Of a stretch of DNA of 38,446 nucleotides, positions 34,463 to 38,446 are shown one piece after another; the first letter of the stretch is position 1, and every line of letters begins with the position of its first letter. The notes below the pieces were generated by a model. It did not search any database. It saw only the letters and a program-made list of their open reading frames with translations, and was not told the origin of the DNA. Origin of the DNA: Rhodanobacter glycinis (GTDB lineage Bacteria > Pseudomonadota > Gammaproteobacteria > Xanthomonadales > Rhodanobacteraceae); contig NZ_FOSR01000023.1 in NCBI RefSeq assembly GCF_900114325.1, forward strand, positions 1-38,446, read 5' to 3'. The position numbers and the translations under genes were made by a program.

Positions 34463-35014
34463 TCAGGCGGCAGCCCATCCGTTGCCCGGATCAGGCGCGC
34501 GCCGGGGCTGGTGGCCCACCTGCACGCTCAGCAGGTCTTCCACCACCGGCGCAAAATGGCGCAGGGCGCGCTCGTAAACCTCGCGCTTGAAATTCACCAC
34601 ATTCGCCGCGGGATACCAGAAATCGACCCAGCGCCAGATGTCGAACTCCGGCTTCTCGTTCGCATCCAGGCGCAGCGCATCCTCTTCGCCCACCAGCCGC
34701 AGCAGGAACCACACCTGCTTCTGGCCAATGCAGATCGGCCGCTGGTGATGACGCACATAACGGTTAGGCAGGCGATAGCGCAGCCAGCCACGGGTGACCG
34801 CCACCACTTCGACATGTTGCGGTTCGAGGCCGGTTTCTTCTTCCAGCTCGCGGTACATCGCTTCCAGCGGCGTCTCGTCGCTGCGCATGCCACCTTGCGG
34901 AAACTGCCAGCCGTCACGGCGCACGCGGCGCGCCCAGAACAGCTGCCCGGCGCCGTTCAACAGCACGATCCCCACGTTTGGACGGTAGCCATCAGCGTCG
35001 ATGATGTCGGCCAT
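34463..35014 (-). CDS. rppH: RNA pyrophosphohydrolase RppH (NudH)
   Basis: A 183-residue Nudix protein that begins [20 protein letters not shown], as RppH does, with [20 protein letters not shown] continuing into ELEEETGL as the Nudix box. RppH removes pyrophosphate from the 5' end of mRNAs and so triggers decay. [20 protein letters not shown] and [13 protein letters not shown] are all typical. GAGGAGG ahead of the ATG at 35014 is an excellent ribosome site. Length is normal. It lies between bfd and tRNA-Met. Confidence 0.95.
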   Translation of the reverse strand: MADIIDADGYRPNVGIVLLNGAGQLFWARRVRRDGWQFPQGGMRSDETPLEAMYRELEEETGLEPQHVEVVAVTRGWLRYRLPNRYVRHHQRPICIGQKQVWFLLRLVGEEDALRLDANEKPEFDIWRWVDFWYPAANVVNFKREVYERALRHFAPVVEDLLSVQVGHQPRRAPDPGNGWAAA

Positions 35015-35216
35015 CTTGCCTCCTCGCAGCGCGCCAGCCTGTGGGTCGGATCAGTGACCGGTGCGTGACATTCAACCCGATTCAAGCACAGTGCGCGAAG
35101 CATCGGCAAGCCACAAAGGCTAATGTACGCTTGAATGCCGGCGCCGAGACGATTAAACTGCCGCGCCCCGCCCTCCGGTTCGCAAGCACCGAACCCACCC
35201 GCGGCGGGCACCCCAT

Positions 35217-35293
35217 GGCTATGTAGCTCAGCCGGTTAGAGCACAGCACTCATAATGCTGGGGTCGGTGGTTCGAGTCCACCCATAGCCACCA
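35217..35293 (+). tRNA. tRNA-Met (elongator), anticodon CAT
   Basis: A full 77-nt cloverleaf: acceptor GGCTATG pairs with CATAGCC, the D-arm holds AGCTCAGCCGGTTAGAGC, anticodon stem CAGCA/TGCTG encloses loop CTCATAA with CAT, and the T-arm holds GGTTCGAGTCC. The CCA is encoded at 35291-35293. The sequence is close to the elongator tRNA-Met of E. coli rather than the initiator (which has a C-A mismatch at the acceptor end). Its 3' part is duplicated at 36459-36485. Confidence 0.96.
35260..35286 (+). repeat. 27-bp direct repeat in the tRNA-Met 3' end (att-like, left copy)
   Basis: The T-arm and part of the 3' acceptor strand of tRNA-Met (GGGGTCGGTGGTTCGAG and the following CCACCCATA-type sequence) occur again at 36459-36485 in the same direction. 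Tyrosine recombinases of islands and phages commonly use this part of tRNA genes as att sites. Confidence 0.8.
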
Positions 35294-35689
35294 TCTCCCT
35301 ATTGTGGGTCAGGTATTTGGATGGGGAAAGATAAGTCCGCGTAAGAGCGGGCTTTTTTTGTGCCCTTCGCGACGAATTCGCTCTTGCGGCACCCTTGCAA
35401 TGCCGTCCCCAGGCCTCCGTTTTCGGTTTACGAATGGGCCGTGTGACACTTTCTGTGACACTTTTTACTGTCACAGAGCAGGCGACGGGGCCGATATGAC
35501 CCAAGCACCTTGTGACATGTGAGATATGAAAGGGCTTCCACGAATTCCCAAATTTGATCGTGGGAGGATGGTCTTTGAGCATTCTCGACGGCAGATTGAC
35601 CGGCCGTAAGCGACCCGTCGCTGTCCTTCACATCGCCGGCACCGATGTCTGCTTGGCAGCGGGCGCGAACGTTACGCGGCAGAATTCAG
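35294..35689. other. Left part of the tRNA-bounded insertion, repeats but no clear gene
   Basis: About 400 bp after the tRNA. It contains the terminator, then two close TGTGACACTTT units and an inverted TGTCACA (about 35440-35480), plus a further TGTGACATGTGA at about 35510-35522. These may be operator-like sites or remains of a lost regulatory region. I find no supported coding sequence; small frames on either strand lack ribosome sites. Confidence 0.45.
35337..35359 (+). terminator. Intrinsic terminator after tRNA-Met
   Basis: CCGC at 35337-35340 pairs with GCGG at 35347-35350 across a 6-nt loop and is followed by GC and seven T. A near twin follows the tRNA fragment at 36535-36558. Confidence 0.7.
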
Positions 35690-36202
35690 TCACTGCTGGA
35701 GAAAATGTGCTGGGAGTGCGCCAGTGGTCAACTCGTGGTCGACCATACGAACGAATTCTGGAATGGATGAGGCGGAGCCCAGTGCCAAGGTGAGTGGCGA
35801 GTCCGATGTGCTGATCGCGCCACGTATGATCGACAACAATCGCTTGGGTGCGTTCCTATCCTGCCCGTGGGCTTCAACCAGTGCGCAAAGTCCGATGCAG
35901 ATCAGGCGTTCCAATCCATGCGTATGGCCATTTCTATAGCGAAAGAGCGTGGCGCTGGCCGGATGGGCAGTGTGGATCTCACTCGGCGACTGCACGCGGG
36001 CCTTCCGGACGGCCTGCTCCTCTAAGAATCCAGAGTGGCGGGCGAGATACGCAACAAGCGGGGTCAAGATGGGCTGATCAATCGAACTGATGGACTGTCC
36101 GAGGTGCAGCAAAGCGGCGCTGAGATCCGGCCACCACCCTCGCGGAACCGGCGCGCCGTCCAATTCACTTAGAATGTCGTCCCTGCTTCCGGTACCGTCC
36201 AT
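35690..36202 (-). CDS. Hypothetical protein in the tRNA-Met insertion
   Basis: A 170-residue soluble protein with no signal or membrane segment. It contains TLFRYRNGHTHGLERLICIG, RLLSIIRGAIS and SIPEFVRMVDHELTTG. I do not recognise a family. Base composition is lower in GC than the surrounding backbone. It is the only sizeable frame between the two tRNA-derived repeats, so it is probably cargo left from the integrated element. The ATG at 36202 has no obvious ribosome site, so the start is uncertain and the gene could be a remnant. Confidence 0.4.
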   Translation of the reverse strand: MDGTGSRDDILSELDGAPVPRGWWPDLSAALLHLGQSISSIDQPILTPLVAYLARHSGFLEEQAVRKARVQSPSEIHTAHPASATLFRYRNGHTHGLERLICIGLCALVEAHGQDRNAPKRLLSIIRGAISTSDSPLTLALGSASSIPEFVRMVDHELTTGALPAHFLQQ

Positions 36203-36458
36203 GGCTTAAAGTAGTGCTGGAGTCATCCAGCCGGCAAGCGTCGTGACAGTCTTTTAACTACCTCAAGTGCTGTAAAGCGCCGTGAACGGCTCAAGGTGCT
36301 ATAGAATTGGCGAAAGACTGTTAAATGAGTGATGGTTGTTTAAATATTTGATACATATAGATTTTTATGCATTTCACACGCATGAATCCACACTGTAATC
36401 CGGATGTGGAAGTAATTTAGCGGTTATTGGTGTACTTCAGGCCATGCGCTCTCATAAT
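36203..36458. other. AT-rich segment with a long-range inverted repeat
   Basis: This stretch is much AT-richer than its surroundings. ACAGTCTTT at 36245-36253 pairs perfectly with AAAGACTGT at 36312-36320, extendable with a wobble pair, and encloses an inner GCCGT/ACGGC hairpin (about 36278-36289). It could be a folded RNA, a recombination site, or a regulatory structure of the former element. No gene is seen. Confidence 0.5.
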
Positions 36459-36485
36459 GGGGTCGGTGGTTCGAGTCCACCCATA
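36459..36485 (+). repeat. 27-bp direct repeat, truncated tRNA-Met 3' fragment (right copy)
   Basis: An exact copy of 35260-35286. Just before it is CTCATAATG, a remnant of the anticodon loop, and just after it CCACCA. The D-arm and 5' acceptor strand are missing, so it is not a functional tRNA. This is the expected right boundary of an element that integrated into tRNA-Met. Confidence 0.8.
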
Positions 36486-36534
36486 CCACCAAACGCCTTT
36501 CGAGGCGTTTCGTGAAACCCGAAAACTCCTGGAA

Positions 36535-36558
36535 GTCCGCTTGAAAGCGGGCTTTTTT
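36535..36558 (+). terminator. Intrinsic terminator after the tRNA fragment
   Basis: Positions 36535-36558 hold AAGTCCGCTTGAAAGCGGGC followed by a T-run: CCGCTT pairs with AAGCGG across a very short loop. It closely resembles the terminator after the intact tRNA, so the terminator may have been duplicated with the tRNA end. Confidence 0.65.
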
Positions 36559-36757
36559 GTGCCTGCACCCTGAGCCATCGCCGGCATTGTGGTCGTCAGA
36601 ACAGTCGTTTTTGCGCGCCAGTGCAGTGCACCATGTCGTGCTTGTTGGTGGGACGCTGCGACAACCTCACCGCAAGGGCGACGCATTGCCGTGCCGTAGT
36701 CTGGCCCGGGTTACTCGAAAGCGCTAAGCCGCGGGCCTACGCGATGATCGCCAACGC

Positions 36758-37384
36758 TCAATGAGCAGCAGCGAGCCGGTGGGACAGGAAGTCGGGGACC
36801 TTGTTGGCGCTCTTGCGGGTGACAGCCTCGAGCAGGCTGGGCGCGATGGATGAGCATGCGTAGGTGCGGCACAGGTGCTCGCCGATGTGGCTGAGCAGAT
36901 GGACCGTCACTTCCGCATCGGCTTCGGCACGGTGGGCCGCACCGTTGAAGCGAATGTTCAGCGACCGGGCCAGTTCGCCCAGCTTGTAGCTGGGGCGGCC
37001 AGGCAATAGCCGTCTGGCGAGTTTCAGCGAGCAGATCAGGCCGCCGTGACGTGGGGATAGTCCCTGGCGCCCGCTTTCGGCCAGAAGAAAGCGGGCATCG
37101 AAACTGGCGTTGTGCGCGGCCAAGGCGTCTTCACCAATGAAGTCGAGCAGTTGCGGCATGACCTGCTTGACCGAGGGTGCCCCATCGACCATCCGCTGAT
37201 TGATCCCCGTCAGCGCCGTGATATGCGAAGGAATGCGCGTGCCGCAATTGACCAGGGTGACGAATCGCTCAGTGATCACGCCGTCGACCATGCGCAGCGC
37301 GGCAACCTCGGTGATGCGATCACCAGCGTCTGGGCTCAGGCCGGTAGTCTCGAAGTCGAGGATCACGATGGGTCGGTCGAACAC
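36758..37384 (-). CDS. DEDDh 3'-5' exonuclease (DnaQ/PolC epsilon-like)
   Basis: A 208-residue exonuclease. ExoI is VILDFETTGLSP with D10 and E12; ExoII is LAAHNASFDARFLL; ExoIII is HRAEADAEVT, with the His that defines the DEDDh group. TALTGINQRMVDGAP is the typical interdomain block. It is shorter than chromosomal DnaQ and more like the stand-alone PolC-type exonucleases used in repair or RNA/DNA turnover. The likely start is GTG at 37384 with only a weak ribosome site; no in-frame ATG upstream fits better. It lies just right of the tRNA-bounded insertion and may be backbone or part of a larger island. Confidence 0.85.
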   Translation of the reverse strand: MFDRPIVILDFETTGLSPDAGDRITEVAALRMVDGVITERFVTLVNCGTRIPSHITALTGINQRMVDGAPSVKQVMPQLLDFIGEDALAAHNASFDARFLLAESGRQGLSPRHGGLICSLKLARRLLPGRPSYKLGELARSLNIRFNGAAHRAEADAEVTVHLLSHIGEHLCRTYACSSIAPSLLEAVTRKSANKVPDFLSHRLAAAH

Positions 37385-37482
37385 TTCTTGTCCCAGTGGC
37401 GTACATGGATGGCATCACGAAGCTTAGCCGCTCACTGAGCGTAATCCAGCATGGGGATCACTTCCGATCGTGTCGGGCTACC

Positions 37483-37811
37483 TCACCGCACCACCGTCAT
37501 CGCCGCCCGTGCTTCCGTCGCCAGCTCCCGCTTCGCCACCTTGTTGGTGGCGTTGACGGGCAGGGCGTCGTACAGACGCAGGTGGCGGGGGACTTTGTAG
37601 TTGGCCATGCGTGCGCGTGACCAGGCAACCAGTTCGTCCTGGCTCAGCGTGGCGCCGGTGCGCAGCACCACGCAGGCGCAGCCGACTTCGCCCATGCGCG
37701 AGTCGGGTACGCCGATCACGGCGACCTGGGCGATGGCCGGGTGTTCGGCGAGCATGCGTTCGATCTCGGCGGGGTAGCAGTTGAAGCCGCCGACGATGAA
37801 CATCGTCCTTG
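37483..37811 (-). pseudogene. 3' remnant of an AMP-dependent acyl-CoA synthetase/ligase
   Basis: Only the C-terminal domain of an ANL-family ligase is left, about 107 codons. It has [20 protein letters not shown] (the part after the GRxKDM hinge), [20 protein letters not shown] and the final [13 protein letters not shown] with the catalytic Lys. The large N-terminal AMP-binding domain is absent: homology stops right at the hinge Met near 37803-37811, and unrelated sequence follows. A full enzyme has over 500 residues. An ATG at 37803 exists but the piece cannot adenylate on its own. Confidence 0.8.
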
Positions 37812-38111
37812 GCGACGGGGAAACATATTGATCGCTTGGATCAAGATTGATCAATGTTTTTGTTGGCGGCAGAGTAAGGCTTGTTTCAGCCGATGCAGGT
37901 GCGTGACGTCCTCGCTTCGAGGCGGCTTGCGGGCCCGATGCCCCCCACTCAAAAAGGCTGACCCCATCTGTGTAGGAGCCCGCTCGCGGGCGATGCTTTT
38001 GTTCCAATACTTGTCGAAGACAAAAGCATCGCCCGCCAGCAGGCTCCCACAAAAATCAAGCGGGCACCCGCAAAAATTCAGAAGTACTCTTCCGCACCCT
38101 GGAGATGTCCC
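37812..38111. other. Region between ligase remnant and prpC
   Basis: 300 bp. It holds the ligase break point, a palindromic TTGATC-rich stretch (about 37829-37857) and a REP-like inverted repeat at 37971-38053. The prpC ribosome site GGAG is at 38101. I see no coding sequence. Confidence 0.5.
37971..38053. repeat. REP-like inverted repeat pair upstream of prpC
   Basis: TGTAGGAGCCCGCTCGCGGG with CGATGCTTTT on the left and AAAAGCATCGCCCGC with AGGCTCCCACA on the right form a long imperfect inverted pair around a 20-nt centre. The TGTAGGAGCC...GGCGATG form is typical of REP elements in Pseudomonas and xanthomonads, which are moved by RAYT transposases. Confidence 0.8.
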
Positions 38112-38446
38112 ATGAGCGAGCAAACCCTTCCCAAGGCCAAGAAATCCGTGGCGCTGTCCGGTATCGCCGCCGGCAACACCGCACTGTGCACGGTGGGCCG
38201 CAGCGGCAACGACCTGCATTACCGCGGCTACGACATCCATGACCTTGCCGCCAAGGGCTGCTTCGAGGAAGTCGCCTACCTGCTGGTGCACGGCGTGCTG
38301 CCAACCTGGACCGAGCTGCAGAATTACAAGGCCCGGCTGAAGCGCCTGCGCGGCCTGCCGGCGCCGGTGAAGGCGGCGATGGAGCTGTTGCCGGCCGCCA
38401 CTCATCCGATGGACGTGCTGCGCACCGGCTGCTCGGTGCTGGGCAC
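38112..38446 (+). CDS. prpC: 2-methylcitrate synthase PrpC, N-terminal part, cut by window end
   Basis: The first 111 codons of a citrate-synthase family gene. KKSVALSGIAAGNTALCTVG, HYRGYDIHDLAA, FEEVAYLLVHG and AMELLPAATHPMDVLRTG are typical of 2-methylcitrate synthase, which condenses propionyl-CoA with oxaloacetate in propionate breakdown. The KSVALSGxxAGNTALCTVG opening distinguishes it from GltA. GGAG lies 7 nt ahead of the ATG at 38112. No prpB or regulator precedes it in the window; the rest of the operon must lie downstream. Confidence 0.92.
   Translation, partial: MSEQTLPKAKKSVALSGIAAGNTALCTVGRSGNDLHYRGYDIHDLAAKGCFEEVAYLLVHGVLPTWTELQNYKARLKRLRGLPAPVKAAMELLPAATHPMDVLRTGCSVLG

Noticed and set aside
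35250-35582. Minus-strand frame ending in GGLEPPTPAL across tRNA-Met
   Set aside because: Its C-terminal end is the antisense of the tRNA itself; this is a well-known spurious translation. No ribosome site.
35554-35793. 79-codon plus-strand frame inside the insertion
   Set aside because: No ribosome site or recognisable features, and it overlaps the better minus-strand candidate.
36451-36491. A second tRNA-Met gene
   Set aside because: Only the anticodon-loop remnant, T-arm and 3' end are present; the D-arm and 5' acceptor strand are missing.
36417-36686. Minus-strand frame with WYGWTRTTDPIMRAHG across the tRNA fragment
   Set aside because: The distinctive peptide is the antisense of the tRNA-derived repeat and terminator, not a protein family.

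Overview
The window is high-GC DNA whose housekeeping genes (ampE, nudC, erpA, a bactofilin, bfr/bfd, rppH, elongator tRNA-Met, prpC) and T6SS gene content suggest a gammaproteobacterium of the Xanthomonadales/Lysobacterales, probably Rhodanobacteraceae. This placement is by gene content and protein style only; no database search was run.

About two thirds of the window (1 to 26358) is a type VI secretion (T6SS) locus with three effector systems. (1) 1-8300, plus strand: the 3' end of a vgrG, a DUF4123 adaptor, a 1120-aa VasX-like membrane-acting effector and a DUF6708-type two-helix membrane immunity gene. This is followed by a decaying tandem array: a second effector C-terminal tip, a second immunity gene (frameshifted in a run of nine G), a third effector tip with an amber stop, and a scar of vgrG sequence. 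(2) 8326-17926, minus strand: a tightly packed eight-gene operon transcribed tagX, PAAR-M15 peptidase effector, two small exported proteins (candidate immunity), a membrane protein with a thiolase-like look, tssM, tagF and an OmpA-like gene. Five of its seven junctions overlap or leave 3 nt. (3) 18080-26358: a TTG-start membrane protein, tssA (minus strand), a full vgrG, a second DUF4123 adaptor, a DUF3304 lipoprotein and a Tle1/DUF2235 phospholipase effector. The sheath, tube, baseplate and remaining membrane-complex genes (tssB, C, D, E, F, G, H, J, K, L) are not in the window.

From 26617 onward the genes are mostly chromosomal backbone: an LplT-like transporter fused to a PlsC acyltransferase, a palindromic repeat cluster, ampE, an unrecognised membrane protein, nudC, erpA, bactofilin with an overlapping DUF6776-type gene, bfr, bfd with a Fur-box-like site, rppH and tRNA-Met. 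Downstream of tRNA-Met is a roughly 1.2-kb segment bounded by a 27-bp direct copy of the tRNA 3' end, which looks like the scar of a tRNA-targeting island. After it come a DEDDh exonuclease, the 3' remnant of an AMP-dependent acyl-CoA synthetase, a REP-like inverted repeat and the start of prpC, cut by the window end.

The most unusual structure is the effector-tip/immunity array at 4581-8160. It resembles the orphan toxin-tip/immunity cassettes known from CDI and Rhs systems, but here it belongs to a VasX-like effector. The duplicated immunity proteins are nearly identical except in the two-helix membrane hairpin.
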